Shown here: positions 52,978 through 61,850 of the stretch, in pieces
Layout of the letters: every line of letters begins with the position of its first letter
Numbering within the stretch: the stretch's first letter is position 1
Source of the DNA: Halanaerobiaceae bacterium ANBcell28
GTDB taxonomy: Bacteria; Bacillota; Halanaerobiia; Halanaerobiales; DTU029
Length of the DNA: 64,000 nucleotides
Assembly: GCA_037623315.1 (NCBI GenBank)
Contig: JBBJJH010000008.1
Coordinates: 1-64,000 of the forward strand
Reading direction: 5' to 3'
Translations under genes and position numbers: made by a program
Notes under the pieces: generated by a model
The model's input: the letters and a program-made list of their open reading frames with translations, nothing else
Told to the model about the DNA's origin: nothing
Database searches by the model: none

Positions 52978-53060
52978 ATAAAATTAATAGTATATCAAAT
53001 CACAAAAATAAAGTCAAGAAAAAATATATCTTTTTTTGTAGAAAATACTAGGAAAAAATC

Positions 53061-53870
53061 CTAAGGATATTGTAAACGTAGTTTTCCTCTTGTTTCAATA
53101 CCCCCAACCCCTCCTTGACCAGTTATAGTATTGTTGATGATATCCTTAACAGATATCACCTCATTAATAGGAGTAAAAGCAATTTTTTCTACAACCAAAA
53201 TTGGATCCAAAAAATGAATTAATTTATTTTCTGGTGAACTTGCAAAATTTGCACCACCAGCAATAAGCCTTTCATAATCAGACTGACAGGCACCAGCAAA
53301 AATGACCAAACGATCAAGATCACTCTCTATCTGTCTTGCTATCTCTACTGCTCTTAGAAAAAAATCAGATGTGTGAAATTTTTTATCATTCAATTCTCCA
53401 TCATGCCCAGTAATAACAAGGATATCTGGCCTATACTTTTTTATAAGTTCTCGAACTCTTTCTGGTTGTCCCTTTTCTGGTATGAAAAATCCCTGTACAT
53501 CAATACTCAAGTTTCTATAATTTTCTAATGACAAATCCAAATAACTTTTATCCCCATCAAGATGTAAAACCTTAACAGGATACTCTCTGTATGAATTTTG
53601 ATTTTTATTACTTCTTACAAAATTACTATTTAGTATAATATGTTTTTGCTGGCGTTGTAAACATTGATATGAATCCATAACTAATTCTCTTTTTAAATTT
53701 TTTTTATCTTCATTTTTTATTTTTACTAAATCATCAAGAGGAGCATCAGCCATTAATCTCAATTTAAAACTTCTTAGATAAGCACTATTATTTTTTATAT
53801 TTTCAATTCTAAAAATAATATCAGAATTATATGATTTTCGGCTTACATAATCTCCTATACTAAAATCCAT
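53061..53870 (-). CDS. yabG: Sporulation protease YabG
   Basis: YabG trims coat proteins and SpoIVA in the mother cell (family knowledge). The 269-residue protein starts MDFSIGDYVSRKSYNSDIIFRI, the conserved YabG opening, and keeps ILVITGHDGEL with the candidate catalytic His, and 'FAGACQSDYE' with the candidate Cys. The ATG at 53868-53870 has GGGGGA 7 nt upstream; a TTG 15 nt earlier was rejected. In Bacillus yabG is transcribed by sigma-K, which supports the promoter at 53911-53941. Confidence 0.94.
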   Translation of the reverse strand: MDFSIGDYVSRKSYNSDIIFRIENIKNNSAYLRSFKLRLMADAPLDDLVKIKNEDKKNLKRELVMDSYQCLQRQQKHIILNSNFVRSNKNQNSYREYPVKVLHLDGDKSYLDLSLENYRNLSIDVQGFFIPEKGQPERVRELIKKYRPDILVITGHDGELNDKKFHTSDFFLRAVEIARQIESDLDRLVIFAGACQSDYERLIAGGANFASSPENKLIHFLDPILVVEKIAFTPINEVISVKDIINNTITGQGGVGGIETRGKLRLQYP

Positions 53871-53910
53871 TCTCCTATCCCCCAATAAATAATCATACTA
53901 TATATTTATA

Positions 53911-53941
53911 TAATATATGTGATAGGAGTTTGTCTTGTGTT
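53911..53941 (-). promoter_or_regulatory. Sigma-K-like promoter of yabG
   Basis: AACAC (53937-53941), 17 bp, CATATATTA (53911-53919) on the minus strand. Bacillus yabG is known to be sigma-K dependent, so this site calibrates the others. Confidence 0.7.
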
Positions 53942-53943
53942 AT

Positions 53944-54423
53944 TTACTTGGTGAACTTATCAGCAACAGTTGACGCTGCATAAGAATCAGGTTTAATTAA
54001 TGCATCATAGCCACTACCAACAACCATACCTACAACTTCTCGAATAATTGAATTAGTCGGACCTTTTTCACCAACATCTACATGTATTTCTACTTTCAAT
54101 TCGTCATCATATACAACTTGATTAGCAAAAAAAGCTGTCAATTTGCTAGCTATCTCTAAACTTTTAGAAACTTCATAAAAAATCCTCTGTTTCATACCTA
54201 TTTTCAGTTTTTCTGTATTTTTTTTATAAAAAAAGCGCCCACCTCTACCTACTCTATAAATAACAATAGCAGTAACAAATACTACTTCATCTATACCAGC
54301 CTGTGAATCTGTCCCTATAATCAACTTATAATCATCAGCAGGCTTTTTCTCGACAAAAGACAAAATAGTATCATAAACTTGCTCAAGTTCTAAAATTCCA
54401 TCTGTGGGGCTCATAAATTTCAT
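53944..54423 (-). CDS. YkuK-like (DUF458) RNase H-fold protein
   Basis: A 159-residue protein of the YkuK family. It has the RNase H-like first acidic strand LIIGTDSQ, then 'VFVTAIVIYR', and a later HVDVGEKGPTNSIIREVVGMVVGSGY with the second acidic site. The activity is unproven. YkuK is common in spore formers. It ends 3 nt before the -35 of the yabG promoter. The ribosome site GATGGTG is weak. Confidence 0.82.
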   Translation of the reverse strand: MKFMSPTDGILELEQVYDTILSFVEKKPADDYKLIIGTDSQAGIDEVVFVTAIVIYRVGRGGRFFYKKNTEKLKIGMKQRIFYEVSKSLEIASKLTAFFANQVVYDDELKVEIHVDVGEKGPTNSIIREVVGMVVGSGYDALIKPDSYAASTVADKFTK

Positions 54424-54713
54424 GCTTTCACCATCTTTTAATAAAGTTTTATAAAAAAGTCTCTCTCTTAATCAACTATACTCTCAGCCAAATACGTTTT
54501 TATGCTTACTTATGATTAAATTCTGAAAGAGTCTTATTTTGCTAAAGTTAAATTTTTAATTATTAAAACTATTATTGAAAAACGCTATAATAATATACAT
54601 TATTCTTTTTTAATTATATATATTCGTTATATATATAATCCATAAAAACAAATTGGCTTCGCCAGCTTATTTTGTAATGAAAACTTTATAAAAATTATTA
54701 ATTTATTTTATTA
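54424..54713. other. AT-rich intergenic region with a weak rsmA terminator
   Basis: 290 bp between the YkuK-like gene and rsmA. It holds a TGGC/GCCA hairpin (54654-54664) followed on the minus strand by TTTGTTTTTA, a possible rsmA terminator, and an AT-only inverted repeat near 54613-54640. I see no ORF with a ribosome site. Confidence 0.4.
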
Positions 54714-55589
54714 TTACATTTTTCTATATATTGCATTACTCAATTCAGCAAATTTCTTAATAGATAATTTTTCCCCTCTTATTCTCGGATCTATATCCAA
54801 GTCTTCTAAGCAATTAATAACTACATCTTTTTCAATATTGATATTTGCTGCCTTGCTTAAGGCATTTTTTATATTCTTTCTCCTTTGTTGGAACACAGCC
54901 CTAACTATTTTAAAGAAAAAATCTTCATCATCTAAAATAACTTCTGCTTCTTTTCTCCTACTTAATCTAATAACTGCAGAATCAACAGCTGGCCTAGGTA
55001 TAAAGACATTAGAGGATATATTATGTATAATTTCCGCCTTTGTATAATATTGTACCGCAATACTTAAGGCTCCATAATCCTTTCCACCTGGACTAGCTGC
55101 CATCCTTTCAGCTACTTCTTTTTGTACCATAAATACAAATTTATCAATAGGGACTTTGTTCTCCAACAGGCCCATAATAATTGGTGTAGTTATGTAGTAT
55201 GGAAGGTTTGCCATTAGTTTAATATTATCCCCATGAATATCTTTTTTAATCATAAATTTCTGCCATTCAATTTCTAAAACGTCAATATTAATAATTTCTA
55301 AATTATCATTGTCAAACAAATTATTTAAAACAGTAACTAATCTACTATCTTTTTCAATGGCTATCAATTTACCTTTGGGGATTTTCTCAAGAATACCTTC
55401 TGTCAACGAGCCAATACCAGGACCTATTTCAATTACAGTATCACTCTCTTTAATATCTGCAGCAGCTACTATAATATCAATAATATTTCTGTCTATAAGA
55501 AAATTTTGCCCTAACTTTTTTGACAGTCTTAAGTTGTTTTCTTCCAATATCTTTTTAGTCCTACCTGGACTTGCTATATGTTTGCTCAA
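54714..55589 (-). CDS. rsmA: 16S rRNA (adenine-1518/1519-N6) dimethyltransferase RsmA/KsgA
   Basis: Dimethylates two adenines near the 3' end of 16S rRNA. The 291-residue protein has the SAM site EIGPGIGSLTEGIL (about 54-67), the acidic loop AIEKDSR, and the catalytic NLPYYI motif. The C-terminal helical domain ends normally. In Bacillus ksgA precedes yabG and veg, the same local order as here once the YkuK-like gene is set aside. Confidence 0.97.
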   Translation of the reverse strand: MSKHIASPGRTKKILEENNLRLSKKLGQNFLIDRNIIDIIVAAADIKESDTVIEIGPGIGSLTEGILEKIPKGKLIAIEKDSRLVTVLNNLFDNDNLEIINIDVLEIEWQKFMIKKDIHGDNIKLMANLPYYITTPIIMGLLENKVPIDKFVFMVQKEVAERMAASPGGKDYGALSIAVQYYTKAEIIHNISSNVFIPRPAVDSAVIRLSRRKEAEVILDDEDFFFKIVRAVFQQRRKNIKNALSKAANINIEKDVVINCLEDLDIDPRIRGEKLSIKKFAELSNAIYRKM

Positions 55590-55732
55590 AAACGCTCACC
55601 TTTTCTCTACTCTAATTTTTATATTCCTTAATTTGTTTATTTATTTTAACACAATTTTTTATTTTAATCAAAAAAAGTATATTATTACTTCTTCTCTAAT
55701 ATAAATGTAATATAGAATTAAGATTCTTTCTT

Positions 55733-55762
55733 GAACAAATTCAACTCTCATATCATATATTA
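55733..55762 (+). promoter_or_regulatory. Sigma-K-like promoter of the unknown plus-strand operon
   Basis: GAAC (55733-55736), 17 bp, CATATATTA (55754-55762), then about 60 nt to the ribosome site. The -10 matches those before yabG and the SPOCS genes. Confidence 0.5.
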
Positions 55763-55836
55763 TCTTAGCTTTCTAATTTTAAACAATTTTATATTCCTAT
55801 GATATTATATTCCTATGGTGTGAGAGGAGGTATTTG

Positions 55837-56118
55837 ATGACATATCCTACTATTGAAGAAGAAATAAAGCCAAATCCCAATTACTATAATCCTTATACTC
55901 TGTTTTTAATTCTTATACTACTCATCTTATCTACTAATACCCTACAAATCTTAAAATCTATTCTTAAAAAATATAAAGCTAATACAAATATAAAAAATAA
56001 AAATACCAAAATAGACAAAAAAAACAGAGCACTTCGGACATTACCAGCAAAGGATAATTACGAAAGAAAAAAGTTCAAGGAAGATTTAGAAAAAAAGAAG
56101 AATTATCAAGGAGGTTAA
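55837..56118 (+). CDS. Small membrane protein of unknown function
   Basis: A 93-residue protein I do not recognise. One hydrophobic helix (about 21-40, LFLILILLILS) is followed by a very basic, Lys/Asn-rich tail (about 44-92). The topology suggests a single-pass anchor with a cationic cytoplasmic or intermembrane tail. ATG at 55837 has GAGAGGAGG 7 nt upstream. It is the first gene of a three-gene operon; the next gene starts 2 nt after its stop. Confidence 0.7.
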   Translation: MTYPTIEEEIKPNPNYYNPYTLFLILILLILSTNTLQILKSILKKYKANTNIKNKNTKIDKKNRALRTLPAKDNYERKKFKEDLEKKKNYQGG

Positions 56119-56120
56119 AA

Positions 56121-56585
56121 ATGTATAATCAAGAACTATTCTCTATCATATCAAATAACCTTCAAACTAATGGCAGCAATTATAGTAAAAATGAAGTTTT
56201 TAGTACCATAAGTATCCTTGTTCTGCTATGCATAACAGAAATATATCAAGGCAATGAAATGAAATCATTTGCCAATAACTCTGAAGGTAAAGCATCTATC
56301 AATAATAACAATAATAACAATAATAATACTAATAACTTAGGCAATTTATTAGGACAGTTCCAGGGAAACGATAATAAAAATGCCCTAGAACAAATGCTTC
56401 CATTATTGTTAAGCGCTCTGGGAGGGAACACAAATACTGGCAATTTAGACATCGGAAATATACTAAGTTTAATAAATAATATCAAACCAAGACAAAATAT
56501 AAACCATGAAGAAGATAATAATTCAAACGAATTAGATAATCAAGAAAAAATTGATGAAGATAAAAAAAAAAATCAAGCGGAATGA
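56121..56585 (+). CDS. Asn-rich low-complexity protein of unknown function
   Basis: A 154-residue protein. A helical N-terminal segment with a hydrophobic stretch (about 25-40, VFSTISILVLLCIT) is followed by a run of Asn (about 62-70), a segment rich in Gly, Leu and Asn (LLGQFQGNDNK...LLLSALGGNTNTGN), and an acidic Lys/Glu-rich tail. The middle resembles the low-complexity parts of spore-coat proteins, with weak similarity only. The upstream AAGGAGG sits at the end of the previous gene. It is coupled to the next ORF by ATGA. Confidence 0.65.
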   Translation: MYNQELFSIISNNLQTNGSNYSKNEVFSTISILVLLCITEIYQGNEMKSFANNSEGKASINNNNNNNNNTNNLGNLLGQFQGNDNKNALEQMLPLLLSALGGNTNTGNLDIGNILSLINNIKPRQNINHEEDNNSNELDNQEKIDEDKKKNQAE

Positions 56586-56707
56586 TGAATAAAGTCACAA
56601 AGACAAATAAACAAGAAAAATTAAAGCATGATACCATAGTACAAAAAAAATCATCCAATAAAGCAACGGATAATAAAAAATTAGATTGGAGCAAGCTGAA
56701 AATTTAA
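56582..56707 (+). CDS. 41-residue lysine-rich small protein
   Basis: Starts at ATG 56582, overlapping the preceding TGA (ATGA), and ends with TAA at 56705-56707. Sequence begins MMNKVTKTNKQEKLKHD and ends KKLDWSKLKI; about 12 of 41 residues are Lys. No membrane segment. It is the last gene before the operon terminator. Like the 37-residue ORF at 22437-22550, it lies in a putative sigma-K transcription unit. Confidence 0.5.
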   Translation: MMNKVTKTNKQEKLKHDTIVQKKSSNKATDNKKLDWSKLKI

Positions 56708-56717
56708 AGGATAGTAA

Positions 56718-56750
56718 AAAGCAGAAGGAAAACAGCCTTCTGCTTTTTAT
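56718..56750 (+). terminator. Terminator of the unknown operon
   Basis: AAAGCAGAAGG (56718-56728) pairs perfectly with CCTTCTGCTTT (56736-56746) around a 7-nt loop and continues into TTTTATTTTA. Confidence 0.92.
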
Positions 56751-56931
56751 TTTATAATTAATACTAATTCTTTCTTTTTAGCATTGTCTATATATCTAGA
56801 TCACAATGAAAAATATTTCAAAATAAAATCATAAACAAAACTTAGTAAAAAAAAATTATTAAAAAACATAAGTTAAGTGTATAATAATCAAGTAAATTAA
56901 ATAAAATCAATTACCTAAGGAGAATTTTAAT

Positions 56932-58158
56932 ATGGATAAAAAACACAAGCTTATGATGTTAGCTTTCAGTGGTGTTCCTTTTATTATGGTTCTTGGTAAC
57001 TCAATGTTAATTCCAGAGTTCCCACAGATTAAACAAGCACTAGATATCACTCAATTTCAAGTCGGTTTATTAATTACTGCTTTTTCTATCACCGCTGCAA
57101 TAGCAATCCCTTTTTTCGGTTATCTTTGTGATCAAATTGGAAGAATAAAAGTGATTGTACCCTCTCTTATAATATATGGTGCAGGTGGATTAATATCAGG
57201 AATAGCTGCACTTGTTATGGAAAACCCTTATAATATAATTCTAGTTGGTAGAGTTGTACAGGGTTTTGGTGCTGCTGGTACTGCTCCTATTGTAATGGCT
57301 CTTGTGGGAGATATTTTTCAGTCAGAACAGCGCAGTGAAGCTCTAGGTATAATAGAAGCAGCTAATGGGGCAGGAAAGGTGCTTAGTCCAGTCTTAGGAG
57401 CAGCTATTGGTTTAATAAGCTGGATAGCATTGTTCTTCTCCTACGCTATCCTGGCGATTCCTATTGCTGCAGGTGTCTGGTTCTGGGGTGAAGAAAAACA
57501 TGAACCTAAAAAACAAAAAATTAAAGAGTATATTCAAAAAATAGGCAAAGTCTTTAAAAAGAGAGGTTTTTCTCTTATCAGTGTAATCCTGGCTGGTATG
57601 TTAGTCTTATTTGTGCTCTTTGGACTTCTTGCTTACTTTTCCGATATATTAGAAACTCGATTCCAAATAAATGGTTTCACAAAAGGTTTAGTTATTGCTA
57701 TTCCAATACTATTTATGTCTATCTCAGCATATGTAACAGGTCATGTCTTAAAAAAAATAAAAAAATATTTTAAAATCTCAATTATTAGTGGTTTAGTTCT
57801 AATAACCGTAATGCTTGTACTTTTGTATTATTTCAATACTCTTACTCTCTACTTAATTTTATTTTCTCTCCTGGGTATTGGTGCAGGTTTAGTTCTTCCA
57901 TCAGTAAACACAATGGTTACTAGTGCTACTGATAAAGACCAAAGAGGGGTTATTACTTCTATCTATGGAAGTGCACGTTTTGCGGGAGTTGCAGTAGGAC
58001 CACCTACCTTTACTTTCCTACTGGATTATAGTAGAATGCTCATGTATTTCTCAGGAGCTGGCATCTCTCTTTTGGTTCTATTAATCTCAATTTTTTTTAT
58101 TAAAGAAAAGGGAATGGTACCAGAAAGTGACAGTGCAACTCAAAGACCAGAACATTAA
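56932..58158 (+). CDS. Major facilitator superfamily transporter
   Basis: A 408-residue, 12-helix MFS protein of the DHA1/multidrug type. The cytoplasmic loop GYLCDQIGRIKV (motif A, between helices 2 and 3) and GRVVQGFGAAGTAP (motif B) are clear, and the second half repeats the pattern. The substrate is unknown; drug efflux is the usual guess. AAGGAG is 9 nt before the ATG. It stands alone and converges on the DUF4914 gene. Confidence 0.88.
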   Translation: MDKKHKLMMLAFSGVPFIMVLGNSMLIPEFPQIKQALDITQFQVGLLITAFSITAAIAIPFFGYLCDQIGRIKVIVPSLIIYGAGGLISGIAALVMENPYNIILVGRVVQGFGAAGTAPIVMALVGDIFQSEQRSEALGIIEAANGAGKVLSPVLGAAIGLISWIALFFSYAILAIPIAAGVWFWGEEKHEPKKQKIKEYIQKIGKVFKKRGFSLISVILAGMLVLFVLFGLLAYFSDILETRFQINGFTKGLVIAIPILFMSISAYVTGHVLKKIKKYFKISIISGLVLITVMLVLLYYFNTLTLYLILFSLLGIGAGLVLPSVNTMVTSATDKDQRGVITSIYGSARFAGVAVGPPTFTFLLDYSRMLMYFSGAGISLLVLLISIFFIKEKGMVPESDSATQRPEH

Positions 58159-58162
58159 TATT

Positions 58163-58204
58163 ATAGAAAAGAGCAGCCCAAAGGACTGCTCTTTTCTATA
58201 TCTT
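58163..58204. terminator. Bidirectional terminator between the MFS and DUF4914 genes
   Basis: ATAGAAAAGAGCAG (58163-58176) is perfectly complementary to 58186-58199, with a 9-nt loop and T-rich flanks on both strands. Confidence 0.93.
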
Positions 58205-58219
58205 TTCTATATCTATAAA

Positions 58220-60115
58220 TTATATCTCTCTTATTATTTCACTTTCAATAAGAGCATTATACTCTGATAAGTATCCATCATTCAGACAAGTCTCAATAAT
58301 CTTGCGACCTAATGGATCAAGACCTTCTTCTAAGAACTGTTCAATACATTCTTTAAAGAAGCCATTCAAGATATCTCCACCTTTATCATAAGCTTCTTTA
58401 CCTACTTCTTCCTGTCTGTGAACCTGCAAGAATTCTTTATCAATCTTTTGACCTTCAACAACTAAGTCATTAAGTGCATATCCTAGTAGTGGTAAGCGAG
58501 CTGGACTTAACTGATCTTCAGTAAACCAGGCTCCTCCTCTACGTGCAAGATATTCACGGGTAATCCATTCTGTCATAAATCCTGTCTTCCAGGCACCTAC
58601 ATGCTGGTTAGGAATTAATACATAACGTACATTTGGTGTCTCCAGAATTTGTTTTAATAATAGATTAGCCTGATCTACTTTTCTACCTGTAGCAAATGGC
58701 CAGTATGATCCTACACCCTCTGAGCTCATACCTTTACCTGTAATGATACTTGGATTGCCATGACCTCTTGGTGCTACTAGACGCCATAACCATGCTAATG
58801 CTGGAGGCAAGACATGGAATAAGCCCATAATACCGTATGTTGGATTTTCTTTAGTACATGGCGGAACTCTTACCCCAAAGCTTCTGATATCTATTGTTAA
58901 TGGTTTTTTGATAACCCCTGGTACTATATCTCTTGGTATTACTACCCTTGGGTTAGGACAAGGCTCATCTGGAGCATCCATTGTTGGCTCCCAGATTAGA
59001 GCTGTACTTCCTGCTGCTGCATCTACATTTAAGAAAAATAATGGTTCTTTATTATTTATTGTTCTTTCTTCTAAATGAGGGTCTGTCCCATATTCTGTTA
59101 TATGGTCTACCCTAATAAACCAGGCATTTTCTGCATCCATAAGGGTTAACTTTCCATCATCTTTTTGTAAAGATTTTGGACAAGCGGCCATATCATCAGT
59201 CATTGGTCTTAATTCACAGGTTTGCGGTAATGTTAAACGCACTTTCTCTCCATTTACTACGTTTTTACCTAATAGTAAACGACCATCTTTTTCACGATGT
59301 ACTGCTTCTAACATCTCACTCTTTCCTCCACCACTGGCTCCCTCATGTGAGATACTTACATGATTTCCATATGGTGTTACTACCTGAACGGCTGAACAAT
59401 GTAATGTTACCCAGTCTTCTTGCTCTCCCTGATGCAAGAGCATACCATAAACACCTTTTTTAGCACTTGGACCTGGATATAGATTGTATGAGAACAACTC
59501 ATATTTCTTAGGAAGTCTATTATGAACAACTACCTGTTTTCCATCATAATGTGTATGACGGAAAGGTGGTGCTACATAGATAAATGCTTCTGGTGAAAAA
59601 TCATCTTCTAATTCATTTGAATCTTTAATACCCTGTAATAATGACAAGCCAAAAGCAAAGAAACCAGCATTAGCAGGTGCTATTGCCATAGCATCTACTC
59701 CTACTCCTCCCATACCTGTTTCAAAGAAGAATATTGCTAAATCTTGACCTTTCAACCATTCAAAGGTTTCTTCTCTAGTTTTATCAAAGTCTTCTCCAAA
59801 CCTATCTTTGTATCTAACTTTATCAGTTACTTGATCATCAGCAATCACCATACAATTGGGATCACGTCTGCGCATATATGGTTCCATATAATTTGCAGAG
59901 ATTCCATTTTTGACTTTTGCTACCTGTACTTCTAAAACCTCTCCCTGACCTGGAACTTCATATTTTACTTCATGAATTCCATTTACTTCATCTTTACAAG
60001 ATAGTTCAACCAAGTCTGCTTTACTATCTGCAATTACATATGAAGGACAGGATTCCAATAAATCAACTACTTCTTCAGGTAAATTTATTTTTTGCAGTTT
60101 CTTTTCTAACGACAT
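58220..60115 (-). CDS. DUF4914 protein, PEP-carboxykinase-like P-loop enzyme
   Basis: A 631-residue cytoplasmic protein I assign to DUF4914. It has a P-loop, GASGGGKS, near residue 259 (numbered from my start), preceded by 'HVSISHEG', in the position of the phosphate loop of PEP carboxykinase; the HC and 'GMSSEGVG' segments look catalytic. A role in PEP/oxaloacetate metabolism fits its neighbour oadA but is an inference. I chose the ATG at 60113-60115, with AAGGG 9 nt upstream; an ATG 9 nt earlier is on top of that site. It has a leader of about 360 nt with several stem-loops. Confidence 0.8.
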   Translation of the reverse strand: MSLEKKLQKINLPEEVVDLLESCPSYVIADSKADLVELSCKDEVNGIHEVKYEVPGQGEVLEVQVAKVKNGISANYMEPYMRRRDPNCMVIADDQVTDKVRYKDRFGEDFDKTREETFEWLKGQDLAIFFFETGMGGVGVDAMAIAPANAGFFAFGLSLLQGIKDSNELEDDFSPEAFIYVAPPFRHTHYDGKQVVVHNRLPKKYELFSYNLYPGPSAKKGVYGMLLHQGEQEDWVTLHCSAVQVVTPYGNHVSISHEGASGGGKSEMLEAVHREKDGRLLLGKNVVNGEKVRLTLPQTCELRPMTDDMAACPKSLQKDDGKLTLMDAENAWFIRVDHITEYGTDPHLEERTINNKEPLFFLNVDAAAGSTALIWEPTMDAPDEPCPNPRVVIPRDIVPGVIKKPLTIDIRSFGVRVPPCTKENPTYGIMGLFHVLPPALAWLWRLVAPRGHGNPSIITGKGMSSEGVGSYWPFATGRKVDQANLLLKQILETPNVRYVLIPNQHVGAWKTGFMTEWITREYLARRGGAWFTEDQLSPARLPLLGYALNDLVVEGQKIDKEFLQVHRQEEVGKEAYDKGGDILNGFFKECIEQFLEEGLDPLGRKIIETCLNDGYLSEYNALIESEIIREI

Positions 60116-60215
60116 ATTATTCATCCCTTCTTTTTTATGTCTTCTTAATATTTTGCTTACTTTGAATTTTATTTCACAAAGTTATATATAATAGCACTTA
60201 AATTTTTAATAAAAT

Positions 60216-60310
60216 AAAATACTTATTTAAGTATTTTCATGCATCTTCATTAAATATAAACACTTTATAAATTCAAGTAAATATTAATTAATTTTGTATG
60301 ATAGCATACA
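60216..60310 (-). promoter_or_regulatory. Leader hairpins before DUF4914
   Basis: Two stem-loops: AAAATACTT with AAGTATTTT (60216-60224 and 60229-60237), followed on the minus strand by ATTTTATT, and TGTATG with CATACA (60295-60300 and 60305-60310). The first could act as an attenuator. Confidence 0.4.
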
Positions 60311-60311
60311 G

Positions 60312-60422
60312 TTGATTAGGAAAAAGGCTGTTTTCCCTAGTTTAACACAAGTCAATTAAATATTACTTAAATCAACAGTGTTTTTTAAAAAAGGATTTAA
60401 GTGAAAACAGCCAACTAATCAA
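60312..60422 (-). other. 111-bp structured element between oadA and DUF4914
   Basis: Nested inverted repeats: outer TTGATTAG/CTAATCAA (60312-60319 with 60415-60422), GGCTGTTTTC/GAAAACAGCC (60326-60335 with 60403-60412) and an inner ACTTAAATC/GATTTAAGT (60365-60373 with 60394-60402). On the minus strand the second stem ends in TTTTT, so it may terminate the oad operon or be part of the DUF4914 leader. Alternatively it is a small inverted-repeat mobile element. The rest of the 364-bp gap (60116-60479) is AT-rich with no ORF. Confidence 0.55.
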
Positions 60423-60479
60423 ATATAACGGAATCTCTTAAAATATTGTAAGCTTAATTTATTATAAAACTTTAAAATA

Positions 60480-61817
60480 TTAATTTCTATTTTTAAAGAA
60501 CTCTTCTGCAACATTTGGGAAAAGAATATATGATAAAACATCCTCTTCAGAACGATAATATCCTTTTTCCTTTAATTCTTGAGTTGCCTTATCCATCATT
60601 GGTTCAAGGTCATCGGCTGGACGATGTGTAATAACTTCTGCGTCTTTTCCTAGCCATTTTTCCCTAAAAGCTGGATCAATTTCTCCAGGTGCAGTACCAT
60701 ATTCACCTCTAAGGTAAGCCTTAACCTCTTTACTAACCATTTTATATCTTTCACCAGTTGCAATATTTACTACTGCCTGTGTACCAACAATTTGGCTCAT
60801 TGGTGTCACTAATGGTGGATATCCCAGTTCTGCTCTAACTTTTGGTACTTCTAGCAAAGTCTCCTCGAGTTTTTCTAGCATCTTCATCTGTTTCATCTGG
60901 GTTCTCATATTAGAAAGCATACCACCAGGAATCTGATATATTAATACCTCTGGATCAATATCTTTATCTGTCATATTTTCTTTTAAGTTATTTCTAATCT
61001 CTTTAAAATACTGATTTACTTCGCTGATTAACTCTAAATCAAGTCCTGTGTCATATTCTGTATCAGCAAAAGTAGCTACCATAGTCTCTGTAGCTGGTTG
61101 AGAAGTCCCCAGCGCCAATGTAGAAAGAGCACAGTCAATTACATCTACTCCAGCTTCTACACCTTTCAAATATGTCATAGCAGCTAATCCACTTGTATAA
61201 TGATTGTGAAGTTGAATTGGAATACCTAATTCTTCTTTCAAGGTAGCAATCAATTCTGTTGCTTCATATGGTTTTAACAGACCAGCCATATCTTTAATAC
61301 ACAAGGAATCCGCACCCATCTTTTTTAAGTTCTTTGATGTTCTTACATAGTGTGCTACATCATGAACAGGACTATTTGTATAAACTATACAAGCTTGGGC
61401 ATGAGCTCCACTTTTCTTAACAGCTTCAATAGCAACTTTCATATTTCTACTGTCATTTAAAGCGTCAAAGATTCTAAAAATATCAATTCCATTTTTAACA
61501 GCTAATCTTACAAATGATTGAACCACGTCATCTGGATAATGTTTATAAGCAACAATATTTTGCCCACGTAACAACATTTGAAATGGTGTATTAGGCATTT
61601 TCTCTTTTAATAATCTTAAACGTTCCCAGGGATCTTCATTTAAATAACGCATAGCACTATCGAAAGTTGCCCCACCCCACATCTCTACAGAGTGGTATCC
61701 AATTTTATCAATTTTTTCAGCTATCGGCAACATATCTTCTGTGGACATTCTTGTAGCAAGTAAGGATTGATGCGCATCACGTAATATTGTTTCAGTTACT
61801 TTAACTTTTTTCGCCAT
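60480..61817 (-). CDS. oadA: Oxaloacetate decarboxylase alpha (carboxyltransferase) subunit, without biotin domain
   Basis: Moves the carboxyl group of oxaloacetate (or of pyruvate carboxylase-type donors) to biotin. The 445-residue protein has the TIM-barrel catalytic domain with ETILRDAHQSLLATRM (metal Asp), 'QLHNHYTSG' (metal His pair), SLCIKDMAG (the biotin-facing Lys), and the PYC_OADA C-terminal segment. The carrier domain is missing and encoded separately (63023-63385). Gene order oadG-carrier-oadB-oadA forms a complete Na+ pump. No biotin carboxylase is present, which favours decarboxylation rather than pyruvate carboxylation. RBS GGAGAGG. Confidence 0.94.
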   Translation of the reverse strand: MAKKVKVTETILRDAHQSLLATRMSTEDMLPIAEKIDKIGYHSVEMWGGATFDSAMRYLNEDPWERLRLLKEKMPNTPFQMLLRGQNIVAYKHYPDDVVQSFVRLAVKNGIDIFRIFDALNDSRNMKVAIEAVKKSGAHAQACIVYTNSPVHDVAHYVRTSKNLKKMGADSLCIKDMAGLLKPYEATELIATLKEELGIPIQLHNHYTSGLAAMTYLKGVEAGVDVIDCALSTLALGTSQPATETMVATFADTEYDTGLDLELISEVNQYFKEIRNNLKENMTDKDIDPEVLIYQIPGGMLSNMRTQMKQMKMLEKLEETLLEVPKVRAELGYPPLVTPMSQIVGTQAVVNIATGERYKMVSKEVKAYLRGEYGTAPGEIDPAFREKWLGKDAEVITHRPADDLEPMMDKATQELKEKGYYRSEEDVLSYILFPNVAEEFFKNRN

Positions 61818-61850
61818 ATTATCCTCTCCTTAATATCATTTTCCTTCTCA

